From Schlegelella_A sp965246805 (GTDB taxonomy: Bacteria; Pseudomonadota; Gammaproteobacteria; Burkholderiales; Burkholderiaceae_C): DNA of 64,000 nucleotides. Location: assembly GCA_965246805.1 (NCBI GenBank), contig CBDFFO010000003.1:434001-498000 (forward strand). The letters are read 5' to 3'. Below, piece after piece: positions 8,801 to 17,574 of the stretch. A model generated the notes under the pieces. It searched no databases and was not told the origin of the DNA. It was given only the letters and a program-made list of their open reading frames with translations. The position numbers were made by a program, and so were the translations under genes. The number at the start of each line of letters is the position of its first letter. The stretch's first letter is position 1.

Positions 8801-10229
8801 CCGCTCGCTGAACCTGTTCTGGCTTGAGATTCTTGAGGGTGGCAACGATGGCGCTTTCGGTCGTGCTCATCTTGCCGACCAGCGCGCTCGTCTTGCCAAG
8901 CAGCGCCTTGCCGGAACTTGCACCCCCTTCAAATACAGCGAACACGCCACTGGCCAAGTGCCCGGCTTCGCGGCCTGCGTTCCAGAGGCTGACGGGGTCG
9001 CCCTTCGCGTAGAGCGCTGCAATGTCGTCCACCTTTTTTTGCAGCGCGCCAGCCGCGCGCGCGGGCACCTCGCCGCCATGCTGGCGCAGGTAGGTACACA
9101 AGTCACCGATCTTTTTCAGGAACTGCGGAATTTTCTCTTCCGGCACGGCCAAGGCTTCGGCGCCTTGCTTGACAAAGTCCAACGTGCCTTTGGCCATGTC
9201 GCCAACGGTCTGCCAGGCGCCGACGTCGCCGCCGGTGATCAATGCAAGCGCACCACCCGGGTTGCTCGCCGCGAACTTGGCGTAGTCGGCCAGAACCTCG
9301 AGAGGGTAAAAAAGCGCGGCGGTTTCCTCCCAGCCCGCTCGCACAAGCCCCTTCGCCCAATCGCCCAGGTTGGGATTGGGCGCGAGTTTCCCGGGTGGGC
9401 CGAGCACACCACGGGCAGTCGGAGCCAACCCGGGGGGCACCGCCTTCGCACTTGGCGGATAGAGCCGCTTGCGCGCCTGGGCCTGCCAAACTCCCGCTTG
9501 CTTCACGTCAGCGTCAGCCCAATCACTTCGGCTGGCGTGTTCGGTGTCGAACAAAGTTTTGTTCAAGCGGTCCCTGGCCTTGCTGGAGCCCGGATTCTTG
9601 TCAAAGTTGCTGATCGCCGCGCCCAACTTAGCCACGCTGTCACGACCTGGCGCCGCGGCTTGCACCAGCTTGGCCTCGGCCTGCCCGATAAAATCTTGCA
9701 GGTAGGTCGCTTCGTCGGTGGCGAGCGCGCCAGGTTTAGAGAGCGCCCTTTTCGCATCGCCTATTGCGTTTACCAAGTCGGTGCCCGTGCTACCCCCCGA
9801 GTCGAAGTCATGCAACACTTGTTGGAGTGCCTTCACATGCTCGTGGCCTTGAGTTGAATTGATCTCCGCAGCATGTTTGCGCGCCGCCAACATCTGATGG
9901 CGGGCGAAGGCGAGCTGAGGATCGTTGTCACCGGGCCCAACTCGCCGGTCGTACAAACCGCTGAGGCTGTGGCCCTCTAGGATCCATTCGCGCGTTCTCG
10001 CCTCCGCGGTGCCGCGCTCTTTGGTATGCAGCGGGTAGTCGCCAAAGGCGGTATGTGCGAAGAAGTAATCGAAGGCGTTGTGGAACAACGCAGCTTGCCC
10101 AAGCCATTCTTTGCCCGGTATCCCGATATATATCGGCACACCATCGCTGTTATAAACCTGTGTCGGGCCGGTGTCGCCACGGGCTATCAAGAAATCGTTG
10201 GCGTCGCGGATTGAACTAATGAAGCTCAT
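5880..10229 (-). CDS. Large modular protein (1449 aa) sharing its N-terminal domain with the 2085-aa neighbour; putative T3SS effector
   Basis: Residues ~18-262 are almost identical to the N-terminus of the 2085-aa protein upstream (landmarks IGIPGKEWLGQ, FDYFFAHTAFGDYPLH, LDYxx-free linker ending PPSAKAV). The two sequences then diverge completely. The middle (~300-930) is predominantly helical and alanine-rich with a short Gly/Ala hydrophobic stretch near 320-350. A proline/asparagine-rich linker lies near 930-1000, and the last ~450 residues look like beta-rich sequence. The DNA becomes clearly less GC-rich over that last part (below about position 7300), hinting at a domain swap. No catalytic motif was recognised. 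A conserved leader with a variable body is the usual layout of polymorphic effectors; secretion by the adjacent apparatus is inference. Confidence 0.65.
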   Translation of the reverse strand: MSFISSIRDANDFLIARGDTGPTQVYNSDGVPIYIGIPGKEWLGQAALFHNAFDYFFAHTAFGDYPLHTKERGTAEARTREWILEGHSLSGLYDRRVGPGDNDPQLAFARHQMLAARKHAAEINSTQGHEHVKALQQVLHDFDSGGSTGTDLVNAIGDAKRALSKPGALATDEATYLQDFIGQAEAKLVQAAAPGRDSVAKLGAAISNFDKNPGSSKARDRLNKTLFDTEHASRSDWADADVKQAGVWQAQARKRLYPPSAKAVPPGLAPTARGVLGPPGKLAPNPNLGDWAKGLVRAGWEETAALFYPLEVLADYAKFAASNPGGALALITGGDVGAWQTVGDMAKGTLDFVKQGAEALAVPEEKIPQFLKKIGDLCTYLRQHGGEVPARAAGALQKKVDDIAALYAKGDPVSLWNAGREAGHLASGVFAVFEGGASSGKALLGKTSALVGKMSTTESAIVATLKNLKPEQVQRAVAMAAHLAERPEVTVRVPEHVISALRTGLEANAGEPGVKGALRQLDEMKSAGTTRLSEGQRTVTRPALSGDGTVSEAPLTPAATVAVQRKIVQVELLDRYTSEIDNSLVRANVSALGRQAIGAGQEMTATRLASIRQEAEATLALNTRGRIASNVFADPELQAALRQRILNRAGTDPSQNSAVARSTEWVKDQALDIALRELDSRLFNGSGVPQQAQEAMRTAVQNWAKQALPKNPAYAIEQLLSHPAWQQTLLREVAIDRIVGFDAASVKAMASDSPQAAHELYQLREGVAAALEHEFVNVRDLKNLLGNAGDRSVTRLLRDAVSDQLGGQSLLAGAIRRHAIQEGTDGRTLVGLVTSDKARLTYMENALVNQTLDATGNKLGSAERAALRRGIDAQQQTLGSNAARSQELRDLSNSPETLRRLLAEPGTKNPGHPQTLSGQPPNNPPGNAMHGGGRDRGDPLKLPGLQMGKSVWGPLPKDPNPLPFGLGVKPTSPTSPGAQTNPTSQQRSLAVQPFGNANSPLTNIVSRQKTIQEVTFPLAQLKRIGFYRVGTRANLSAGGYFGMTLETWGQKDPRRVIDVPPFARGKVKDPGMFYRVANWLLEKTDASWVLKADTPIPWDLPSGVNLGSYVKFYDLARSVDSGAILYDPSAPLRSRYRINVTTNEDGQAVLQLPLNITVGSRISVTPTSIPGMPYIGVKANGSQSRSIDTTVSGAINPQFLEALNSGLNSLLSLGAVHEKGMLGYLETREIIFAPKGSVPGAGAYRLPNEWMELQEHLVPPADRGNSRRWTIVTSIAGSVGGKILGFGGNMGAFASRVETLATDDIGPFLDPPAPNLEVVKPSAVIPFNFMPGSDGQLVEIMPSQSTLDRKVGEWVAPDVKGLLIVPNRPSVTLPGSVLNTLNGRPVLSSDLPRIINFLRRLETPSGGSGNERFVYAVVSRVRMGEALDIEGRTLIRDAIVQYSRVGRFR

Positions 10230-10370
10230 GCGTGGCTCGTTTGGGAGTTGTAGCGTGGAGTAAGCACAGGCGAGTGACCTGCGTCATCAATTCATTGCAT
10301 GGCGGGACGAACAATCGTGGAAACGGTTGTGCCAGGGAAGAGGCAGAATGGGTCACGGTAATCGAGACTT
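9443..10370. repeat. Duplicated segment, copy A (effector N-terminus plus upstream region)
   Basis: Matches 15839-16790 in the same orientation. The coding part differs by only a few bases per 100 and includes silent sites, so the copy or conversion is recent. The match continues with lower identity into the upstream region (shared blocks such as GGGACGAACAATCGTGGAA and GTGCCAGGGAAGA) and stops sharply at the AKAV codons. Confidence 0.9.
10253..10265 (-). promoter_or_regulatory. TTACTCC motif upstream of the 1449-aa gene
   Basis: On the coding strand the bases read GCTTACTCCACGC, 24-36 bp before the ATG. A related CTACTC core lies at the same distance before the 2085-aa gene and before the first gene of the sct operon. 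The first two are in duplicated DNA and so are not independent. Confidence 0.3.
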
Positions 10371-10382
10371 CGTGAGAATGAT

Positions 10383-13300
10383 TTATTTGCCACTCAATAC
10401 CAATTGGCCATAGTAATCTAACACGCTGGCGTAGCTCTTCAGCTTCAGACGTTCATTGAGTTTTTCGAACAAACGAGCCTGAATAACGCTGAAGTTTTCT
10501 CCGTGGATGAACCACATCGCCTGCACCCATCGTTCTTCCGACCAACCCTGCGTAACCACGTTATGCAGGTATGAGCGGAGCAGGTCTGTCTCAGCTTGAC
10601 CCGGCAGCAGGCCGGCATTGGCGGTCAATTGGTCGAGCGCTTGCGATCGCGCTTTGCTGTCAGCGAACGGCAGCATCACTTGCATGAACTGGTTAACGCG
10701 TGCGGTGGTCAGCGAATCACCCGGGAAGCGCCTGCGCTGAGCCACCGCGTCAAGAATTTGTGGCGTGGCTTGCGCGCCGAATTCCTTTACGAACCGGCGC
10801 AGCACTGTTTCCGACCACGCTCGTCGCGCCCCACGAATATCGGTCGGCGCGTAGTTGATGGCGTCAATCTTGGCGATCCAGCTGCGCGGCAGCACGGCGC
10901 CAATGATGGCTTCGGTCTGCACCGGACGCACCGTGGCGTCGGCGATGGCTTGCGCTTGAGTGTGCGAGATTGACGCTCCGTCGCGTCGTGCAACCTGTAG
11001 CTGGCCCTGTGCATCGAGCTGCGCTGTGAGCAACAACAACGAGCGACTCGGCGTGGCTCGCGGCACGGCCGCAGCCTCGCTGACCAGCATCTTGAACCCC
11101 TCAGCATCGACGCCTGCCGGTTGCTGCGGCAACCATACCCGTGACGGCAGGCCGGTACTTTCTTCAAGCGCCAGTGCGAACGGCGCGCCGGGCTGGTAAC
11201 CGATTGGCAAAGCCGCCAGCGGTTCGCCCGCCGGGCTCATCAGCGTGGCTTGCCGTGCGATGCGTGCTTGGAGCGCCGGGTTGGAAGGCTCCGCGCCGGG
11301 CTCGCCGCTGCTAACCACGGATTTGGTCGGGTCAGGCGTGTCCGACGGCGGACCAGTAACTCGCGTCCCCGGATGGTTGACATTGCCCGGCACGTCCCCA
11401 AAGACGTATACCGCAACATCGTCGATCTTCTGCTCGGGCGCAGCTGTGATCACCAATGAGTTGCGCCCGCCGATGCCGCCCGTCTGCGCGGCCCTGATGT
11501 CAGACCCGCTGGGTGGCGAGTTAGTAGGGTGAAAGTGAACGACCAAGTTAACGCCGCTCGGGAACTCGGTCAACCACCTGTCACCTTTCAGGCGCTCAGT
11601 GCCCATGACGACGTTCCATTGCGCCGACTTAGGGGCGTGCCAAACGGCAAACTCGCGCTGCGTCCAGCTGGTGGCAAGCCATAGTTCGCCTAAGGTGTAC
11701 GGTGGCCCGGCACGCTCGGGTTGTGCCAACTCGGTCGTCACTTGAACACTCATCGCGTCTCCCGGAGCGATCGCGGCGTTTGCCAGCAGCTCCCTCAACC
11801 GCTTCATGTCCACCGTCATCACACGCCCGTCGTCGAGCACCCTCGGTTCGGTGATGCCCCATTTGGCCAGTGCTGCCTTGGCTTCGGGCACACCAAGATC
11901 GCTTTTCATCATTTGTCTGCGTTCGCCGGTCGCAGGGTCGACGAAGGTCATCAGCAATTCCCGACCCAGCCGATTGGGAAAGCCTGTGGCCGAGTCTTTG
12001 AACAGCGACAAGGTCTTGAACCCGCTGCTCGGCACGCCACTCGCGGCGGCGATGTCTGCTTCAAGCGTTGTCTCGCTGCCCTGTGAGGGGCCAGAACCCG
12101 CGCTTGGCGGGCTCCGGAGGCTTACTTCGCCACCACCGCCGCTGCTCGACGGCGGGTCGCCGGCACCTGCACCTCCGGCAGGCGGATCGCCGTCGTTGCG
12201 GCGGGTCGGCACCGGAACGTTCGGTGACAACGGCGCGAACGGCTCGTTCGGCACCGTGGGGGCAGGCCCAGTGGGCAAACCACGCATGAAGCCGTCTAGC
12301 CGCTTGAACAGTTTGTCTGCCGCGACCCAGTCTTTTGCTTTCGGGTCCCACGTGGTCGCGCCGGTGAGCGGGACGACCGGGGAAATGTCGCTAACTCTGG
12401 CCTTTTTTGTGATGTCGAGGAAGGGAACATAAGTCGTCTGGCCATCGGCACCAACCCGGGGGGTCAATACCAAGTACTTGTTTTCAGTGTTGAGTACGCC
12501 GGCGGTCTTCGGAGAAAGTGGATCGCGGAAGCGGGTGAACATCATTGCCGCCGGTCCGGCGTTGAGCACGGAGAAGTGGGCACAAGTGGCTAGGTCAAGC
12601 GAAGGCGCGCCCAAACTGACCTCCCAATTTCGTCCCGATTTACGGGGGACACCGCCCGCCTCCATTTTTAGCGGATTGATGTCTGCGCGGCCGAGCTGAC
12701 AGCTGTAAGCGTCCGAGATGTTCAGGTTGGTCGTGCCTAAGCTGTAGCCAAAAAATGCATTGGGGCCGTAGGCAACGCCAGTTGCGGTTATCAGGAAGCT
12801 ACGATCTGCGCGCCGTCCGAACCACGGCGGCGCAACGCCCGACTGGCCCGGCCCAGTGGCCGGCCCGATAACCGCGTGGTCACCGGCGCCGAAGGCCACG
12901 ATGGCACGGCCGCCGAGCTTTTCCATTCCCGGAAAGTCGGCAATCATGTAGGTGAAATCGATCCCTGTCGAAATGTTCAGCGCCTTCTTGACCATCAGCG
13001 CTTCGCCCACCACGGGCTTGTCGCCGTGCACCGACACCATGCGCGTCTTGCCTTGCACGTTCGCCTGAGCAAGGACAAAGAGCGTGGCAGCGGCGACCCC
13101 GGGCAAGCTCTTTTGCAATCGGTCACTGGCAGCGCCCACTCCGCTCAATACCGCGTCTTTGGCGCCAAGCCCGGCTTTTCGACTGATCGAAGCGAGATCT
13201 CCCAACACCTGCCCGGCATCGGAATGGGAGAAATCGATGGCCCGCAACTTCGCGTCAAAAGCTCCGCTCTTGAAGCTTTGCGCGGCGCTGTCGATCGACG

Positions 13301-16300
13301 ACAACAGCTGCTGGCCGAGCGCCGACTCCACCACCGGCGCCAACACTTTTTCTTCGAGCACCCGGGCCGAAGGCAAAAGAATTCTTTCTTGAATGAACAA
13401 GCCCGCGGCATCGATACCTGGTTGCACCTTGGCACGCGTGGCGCGGCCCAGATTGATTATTGGGCCTTCGATATTTGTTGAATAAACAGCCGTACCCGCA
13501 TCGTAAAGCCCTTGCTTTTTACGCTCGATGGCGCCGAGCATGTCGTCTTTGAACAGGTTGAAGCGCGTCACGGCGCCGTCGATGCTGAACGACAAGTCTG
13601 ACGGGTTCAGACGTTCGAACGGCAGGCCCGGCAACTGGCTCGCGCTGCTTACCTCGGCCGTCAGTGGGCCACGGTCGGCCGGAGGCAGCCCCCCCAGCGT
13701 GTCGGGCCCGGGGTTAGCCGCCGGCGTCTTCGGCGCGCCGCGGCCCTGCAGCGCCAACGGTGGCGGGTCGGCCATCGGCGTTTGACCGGCGACGAAGGAC
13801 TGGGGAACGGGCTTGGCGCCCTGTATTGGCAGATCGGCTTTTAGCTCGGAGGGCGGCGATCCCGTGGACTTGGGGGGCTGCACTCCCCGGGGCTGGGGCG
13901 CTTCAAACCGGCTCGCCGGGGGTTCCGGCGTCGAGGGAGGCACGGAAAGATCGGGAGGATTAATGGCTCGCGCAGCACCGGTGCCCACTGCCCGTGTCGG
14001 TTCTGACTTGTCGGGCCCATGCATCGCGTCGGCCAACGGGAGGGCGGTGATTGCGCCACTCAGGAAAGCGTTGGTCAGTTCTGTGTCGGTCGGCAGGTCG
14101 CCGCGACTAAATGCGCTTTGCACTCCACTGCCGGCGGCACCGCTGAGCCCGCCGATACCGGTCGTGATCGCAGCCGGCACTGGCTTCAGCTGGAAAGAGT
14201 ATTTGCCGGTCTGCGTCAACGGGTTTTCAATGGCGCCGAAGCCTGCGCCGGTCAGCGCCGTGACCGGGATGTTGACGAACTTTTCTTTGGCTTCCCGAAG
14301 TACCTCGCCGGGTGCGGCGGAATGCAGTTTGTGCAGCCGCGCCTCTGAAGCCGTGATCGACGCTTTCTGACGCGCGTCGAGCTGGGCGCCGCGCTGCCCG
14401 AGATCGTGGTCGCGCTTGGCGGAGAAGAATTGGTTTGCCTGCGCACGTGCTTGGGCCAAGAAGGGCTGGCGCTGAGCTTCGAGCGCCGCCGCACGTTGCG
14501 CCACCAGCTCGTTGCGGCGCTGGCTCAGCCCCTCGCGCAGGGCGGCCAGCAAGGCAGCCCGCTCGGCTTTCGGCTTGCCTTCAAGCCGGTGTTCGGCGTT
14601 GGCCATCGCCGTGTTTAATTGGCCATTACGCAGCGTGAGCTCTTCCTTAAGCTTTTGCTGCTTATAAGTTTCGAACCGCACCGCTTGCGAGCGCATCGTC
14701 TTCTCAAGCCAGTCCGGGCGCGCTTGCTCCCAAGCGGCGGCCGAGCCAGCCAGGTATTCGGCTTTTTGCTTCGGGTATTGCGTTTTGGCACTGTCAATTG
14801 CCTGGCGCAGGGTTGATTGGTCGAACTGTTGGCCCACCACAAGATCAAGGAGGTCCAGTGGCAGGCGCAACAAGTCGGCTCCACCCAAACCCAGGCCAGC
14901 GGCTGCCGGCGCAAGCAAAGACGCTGGCAACACCGGCGCCAGCTTGGCCGCCGTGCCGGCGGTAATGACGCTCGCTCCGTTAAGGAACGCCGCGTCGGCC
15001 AACGAGGCCAGCGCGTTATGCGCCATGCGTTTGGGGTCGCCCGGATCGGGCACGTACGAAGCCACACCCTTGTCATAGGGCAACGCATTGGTGACCCAAT
15101 TTGCAAACGTGTCTTGCAAAGTGCGGTTGGCGAAACCCGCAGCGGCGCCGAGCCCTGGCCCGCCAAGGGCGGTGCCCGCTTTGGTGACGACGAAGTTCGA
15201 CGCCGTCTGCGCACCGCCCGCCATTGCCGCGCCAGCCTCCGCGTTGGTGCCGAATTGGCTGATTTGCGCCGCATGCGCCGCGCTGTAATCGGCCATGACA
15301 ACGCTTTTGCGGCGCATGGCCTGTTCGCGGTTGATGGCGCCCTTGCCCGCGTCCATGACAATGTCGTTGAGTTGTGCGCGCGTGTTATCGTAAAGTTTGA
15401 AACCGTCGCCGAAAAACAAATCGCCCAACGCATTGAAGAGGCTTTTGCTTTGGGCAATGTTCCCCCAGTCCAATTCATCACGATGGATCGAGGCGATGTC
15501 CTTTTCCACCTGGTCACGCACGGATTTCACGTAGGCAGCCTGGTCGTGTCCGCTGCTGCCCTTGACCATTGTTGGAGACATTGACTCCAGCACCGTCCAG
15601 CCGTTGCCGCTTATCTTCGTCTTGGCGTACGAGATGGCCGCGTCGCGGTCCTGAATCGACATCGGCACCTTGTATGGCGTCGCTCCGTCCTTGCCGCGCA
15701 AGCCCCATTGCGATCCGTTGATCCTGACCAGCACACCTTGCCGGAGTTCGCCGCTTGCGCTCTTGGCCCCGACCCAAACGCCTGTGCTTGTGACCAGCGT
15801 GCCCGACAGCGGTGTGCCGACCGTCCCAGACTGCACCGCCTTCGCACTTGGCGGATAGAGCCGCTTGCGCGCCTGGGCCTGCCAAACTCCCGCTTGCTTA
15901 ACGTCAGCGTCAGCCCAATCACTTCGGCTGGCGTGTTCGGTGTCGAACAAAGTTTTGTTCAAGCGGTCCCTGGCCTTGCCGGAGCCGGGATTCTTGTCAA
16001 AGTTGCTGATCGCCGCGCCCAACTTAGCCACGCTGTCACGACCTGGCGCCGCGGCTTGCACCAGCTTGGCCTCGGCCTGCCCGATAAAATCTTGCAGGTA
16101 GGTCGCTTCGTCGGTGGCGAGCGCGCCAGGTTTAGAGAGCGCCCTTTTCGCATCGCCTATTGCGTTTACCAAGTCGGTGCCCGTGCTACCCCCCGAGTCG
16201 AAGTCATGCAACACTTGTTGGAGTGAATTCACATGCTCGTGGCCTTGAGTTGAATTGATCTCCGCAGCATGTTTGCGCGCCGCCAACATCTGATGGCGGG

Positions 16301-16640
16301 CGAAGGCGAGCTGAGGATCGTTGTCACCGGGCCCAACTCGCCGGTCGTACAAACCGCTGAGGCTGTGGCCCTCTAGGATCCATTCGCGCGTTCTCGCCTC
16401 CGCGGTGCCGCGCTCTTTGGTATGCAGCGGGTAGTCGCCAAAGGCGGTATGTGCGAAGAAGTAATCGAAGGCGTTGTGGAACAACGCAGACTGCCCAAGC
16501 CACTCTTTACCCGGTATGCCGATGTACACCGGCACCTTGCCGTCATAGAACTGCGTCGGGCCGGTATTGCCAAGAGCTATAAGATTGTCACGGCCCACAA
16601 AGATGGCATTGGAATTGCCGATTGAATTAGTGATGCTCAT
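10383..16640 (-). CDS. Giant modular protein (2085 aa) with JAMM/MPN-like motif; putative T3SS effector
   Basis: Residues ~23-267 are the leader shared with the 1449-aa protein. Then come: a helical region with two Gly/Ala/Leu-rich hydrophobic stretches (~490-640) that could enter a membrane; a long Glu/Arg/Gln-rich probable coiled coil (~690-800); proline-rich linkers (~870-1000 and ~1440-1530); and near 1663-1714 a constellation matching the JAMM/MPN metalloprotease motif (E1663, H1702-F-H1704-P, PSGSD with S1711 and D1714). JAMM proteins cleave ubiquitin or similar isopeptide bonds and also occur as toxin domains. The last ~250 residues are helical and unrecognised. It has its own 167-bp upstream region. 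Effector status and catalytic activity are inferred, not shown. Confidence 0.68.
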   Translation of the reverse strand: MSITNSIGNSNAIFVGRDNLIALGNTGPTQFYDGKVPVYIGIPGKEWLGQSALFHNAFDYFFAHTAFGDYPLHTKERGTAEARTREWILEGHSLSGLYDRRVGPGDNDPQLAFARHQMLAARKHAAEINSTQGHEHVNSLQQVLHDFDSGGSTGTDLVNAIGDAKRALSKPGALATDEATYLQDFIGQAEAKLVQAAAPGRDSVAKLGAAISNFDKNPGSGKARDRLNKTLFDTEHASRSDWADADVKQAGVWQAQARKRLYPPSAKAVQSGTVGTPLSGTLVTSTGVWVGAKSASGELRQGVLVRINGSQWGLRGKDGATPYKVPMSIQDRDAAISYAKTKISGNGWTVLESMSPTMVKGSSGHDQAAYVKSVRDQVEKDIASIHRDELDWGNIAQSKSLFNALGDLFFGDGFKLYDNTRAQLNDIVMDAGKGAINREQAMRRKSVVMADYSAAHAAQISQFGTNAEAGAAMAGGAQTASNFVVTKAGTALGGPGLGAAAGFANRTLQDTFANWVTNALPYDKGVASYVPDPGDPKRMAHNALASLADAAFLNGASVITAGTAAKLAPVLPASLLAPAAAGLGLGGADLLRLPLDLLDLVVGQQFDQSTLRQAIDSAKTQYPKQKAEYLAGSAAAWEQARPDWLEKTMRSQAVRFETYKQQKLKEELTLRNGQLNTAMANAEHRLEGKPKAERAALLAALREGLSQRRNELVAQRAAALEAQRQPFLAQARAQANQFFSAKRDHDLGQRGAQLDARQKASITASEARLHKLHSAAPGEVLREAKEKFVNIPVTALTGAGFGAIENPLTQTGKYSFQLKPVPAAITTGIGGLSGAAGSGVQSAFSRGDLPTDTELTNAFLSGAITALPLADAMHGPDKSEPTRAVGTGAARAINPPDLSVPPSTPEPPASRFEAPQPRGVQPPKSTGSPPSELKADLPIQGAKPVPQSFVAGQTPMADPPPLALQGRGAPKTPAANPGPDTLGGLPPADRGPLTAEVSSASQLPGLPFERLNPSDLSFSIDGAVTRFNLFKDDMLGAIERKKQGLYDAGTAVYSTNIEGPIINLGRATRAKVQPGIDAAGLFIQERILLPSARVLEEKVLAPVVESALGQQLLSSIDSAAQSFKSGAFDAKLRAIDFSHSDAGQVLGDLASISRKAGLGAKDAVLSGVGAASDRLQKSLPGVAAATLFVLAQANVQGKTRMVSVHGDKPVVGEALMVKKALNISTGIDFTYMIADFPGMEKLGGRAIVAFGAGDHAVIGPATGPGQSGVAPPWFGRRADRSFLITATGVAYGPNAFFGYSLGTTNLNISDAYSCQLGRADINPLKMEAGGVPRKSGRNWEVSLGAPSLDLATCAHFSVLNAGPAAMMFTRFRDPLSPKTAGVLNTENKYLVLTPRVGADGQTTYVPFLDITKKARVSDISPVVPLTGATTWDPKAKDWVAADKLFKRLDGFMRGLPTGPAPTVPNEPFAPLSPNVPVPTRRNDGDPPAGGAGAGDPPSSSGGGGEVSLRSPPSAGSGPSQGSETTLEADIAAASGVPSSGFKTLSLFKDSATGFPNRLGRELLMTFVDPATGERRQMMKSDLGVPEAKAALAKWGITEPRVLDDGRVMTVDMKRLRELLANAAIAPGDAMSVQVTTELAQPERAGPPYTLGELWLATSWTQREFAVWHAPKSAQWNVVMGTERLKGDRWLTEFPSGVNLVVHFHPTNSPPSGSDIRAAQTGGIGGRNSLVITAAPEQKIDDVAVYVFGDVPGNVNHPGTRVTGPPSDTPDPTKSVVSSGEPGAEPSNPALQARIARQATLMSPAGEPLAALPIGYQPGAPFALALEESTGLPSRVWLPQQPAGVDAEGFKMLVSEAAAVPRATPSRSLLLLTAQLDAQGQLQVARRDGASISHTQAQAIADATVRPVQTEAIIGAVLPRSWIAKIDAINYAPTDIRGARRAWSETVLRRFVKEFGAQATPQILDAVAQRRRFPGDSLTTARVNQFMQVMLPFADSKARSQALDQLTANAGLLPGQAETDLLRSYLHNVVTQGWSEERWVQAMWFIHGENFSVIQARLFEKLNERLKLKSYASVLDYYGQLVLSGK

Positions 16641-16790
16641 TCGGGGCTCTTCTTGGTTTGATGCCTAGAGTAGGCGCCAGCGCGTGACCTGCTTCATCAA
16701 TTCATGGCATTGCGGGACGAACAATCGTGGAAGCGGCTGTGCCAGGGAAGAAGCCGACTGGGTAACGGTAAGCGGCGCGACGCGCAATCA
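15839..16790. repeat. Duplicated segment, copy B (effector N-terminus plus upstream region)
   Basis: Partner of 9443-10370. It covers the first ~267 codons of the 2085-aa gene and most of the intergenic region to the transglycosylase gene, so both effector genes probably inherited the same promoter. Confidence 0.9.
16664..16674. promoter_or_regulatory. CCTA-GAG-TAGG inverted repeat upstream of the 2085-aa gene
   Basis: A perfect 4-bp-arm palindrome 24-34 bp before the ATG. Its TACTC core recurs before the 1449-aa gene and in the GTCTA-CTCC-TAGAC palindrome before the sct operon. Confidence 0.35.
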
Positions 16791-16807
16791 ATCATCGGCC
16801 GGTTCGA

Positions 16808-17563
16808 CTACCGGGAGCCGGCCGACAGCCGATACTGCTCGAATCTTTGTTCGACGCTTCGGACATAGTTTTGAGTCTCGTTGTAAGGCGGAATGGCGTT
16901 CCCGTATTTACGAACGGCCCCCTCGCCAGCGTTGTAAGCCGCAGTGATCAGATACCAGTCGTCTTTGAACAAATCTCGAAGGTAGCTGATGTACTGCGCA
17001 CCGGCATCAACATTCGTCTCAGGGTCGCGCAGCTGACGGCGCGGATCGGTGACACCGAATCGCCGAGCGGTCGCGGGCATCAGCTGCATCAGCCCCGTGG
17101 CACCCACAGGAGACACGGCGTCCGGATTGAAAGCTGACTCGACGTGCATGATTGCTGTCAAATAATGGCGGTCAAGGCCATAGCGCATTGCGGCTCGGTC
17201 GATGACCGCACTTTGGCGATCAGCCTTTGCGAAAGTTTCTTTTCGCGTGATCGGCAGGGCGCGACGCGACGCGTTGCCATGCGCACGTGCGTATCGCGCG
17301 GGGCTCTTGCCCGGGAACGAAACAAAACGCGGCCCGGCTTGCAGCGCAGCCGGCTCCTTCCAGCCCGGGGGCGCCGGAACCGGCTCACATTCGGTGAAAA
17401 AGTGATAGGCCGGGTCTGGGCGATGTCTGAGGATGCGAGAGCTTCCGTCAAGGCCCTTGCAAGAAACGGCATCGCCGACGGCGGGCTGCTGCGCGTGGGC
17501 ACAAAAGGTGGCACCGAGTGCGAGTGAGAGCGCGTGGCAAAGTGAGGCGATAGATCGGTGCAT
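16808..17563 (-). CDS. T3SS-associated lytic transglycosylase (SLT family)
   Basis: The ATG at 17563 is chosen because it gives a clean signal peptide (hydrophobic core, then FCAHAQ). A longer frame to 17587 would put eight extra residues in front. The C-terminal half is a family-1 lytic transglycosylase: catalytic Glu in MHVESAFNPDA (E142 from this start), then VGATGLMQLMPATA and AAYNAGEGAVRKY. Such enzymes (IpgF/HpaH/EtgA type) open the murein sacculus for assembly of the secretion channel. The start overlaps the end of the 273-aa gene by a few codons, which places it in the sct transcript. An N-terminal ~100-residue segment with a C..C pair (CKGLDG, TECEP) is unassigned. Confidence 0.88.
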   Translation of the reverse strand: MHRSIASLCHALSLALGATFCAHAQQPAVGDAVSCKGLDGSSRILRHRPDPAYHFFTECEPVPAPPGWKEPAALQAGPRFVSFPGKSPARYARAHGNASRRALPITRKETFAKADRQSAVIDRAAMRYGLDRHYLTAIMHVESAFNPDAVSPVGATGLMQLMPATARRFGVTDPRRQLRDPETNVDAGAQYISYLRDLFKDDWYLITAAYNAGEGAVRKYGNAIPPYNETQNYVRSVEQRFEQYRLSAGSR

Positions 17564-17574
17564 GTCGAGCCCAG

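Noticed and set aside
7572..9857. Long plus-strand open frames opposite the 1449-aa gene
   Set aside because: They are antisense shadows of a GC-rich coding region. The same frames recur opposite the duplicated leader at 15.7-16.2 kb, they have no ribosome sites, and their sequences are rich in Arg/Cys/His with no homology.
10230..10382. Possible PIP or hrp box controlling the effector genes
   Set aside because: Neither TTCG-N16-TTCG nor GGAACC-N16-CCAC was found at a suitable distance; regulation through the SARPs is more in line with the gene content.
14615..15517. 300-codon minus-strand frame within the 2085-aa gene
   Set aside because: It is a shifted frame of the real gene, with Arg/Trp/Ser-biased composition typical of shadows.
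16680..16760. Possible sigma-54 promoter (TGGCAC) before the large effector genes
   Set aside because: The -24-like TGGCAC is present in both duplicated upstream regions, but the matching GC at -12 is missing (CTTCC instead of TTGC), and the two copies are not independent.
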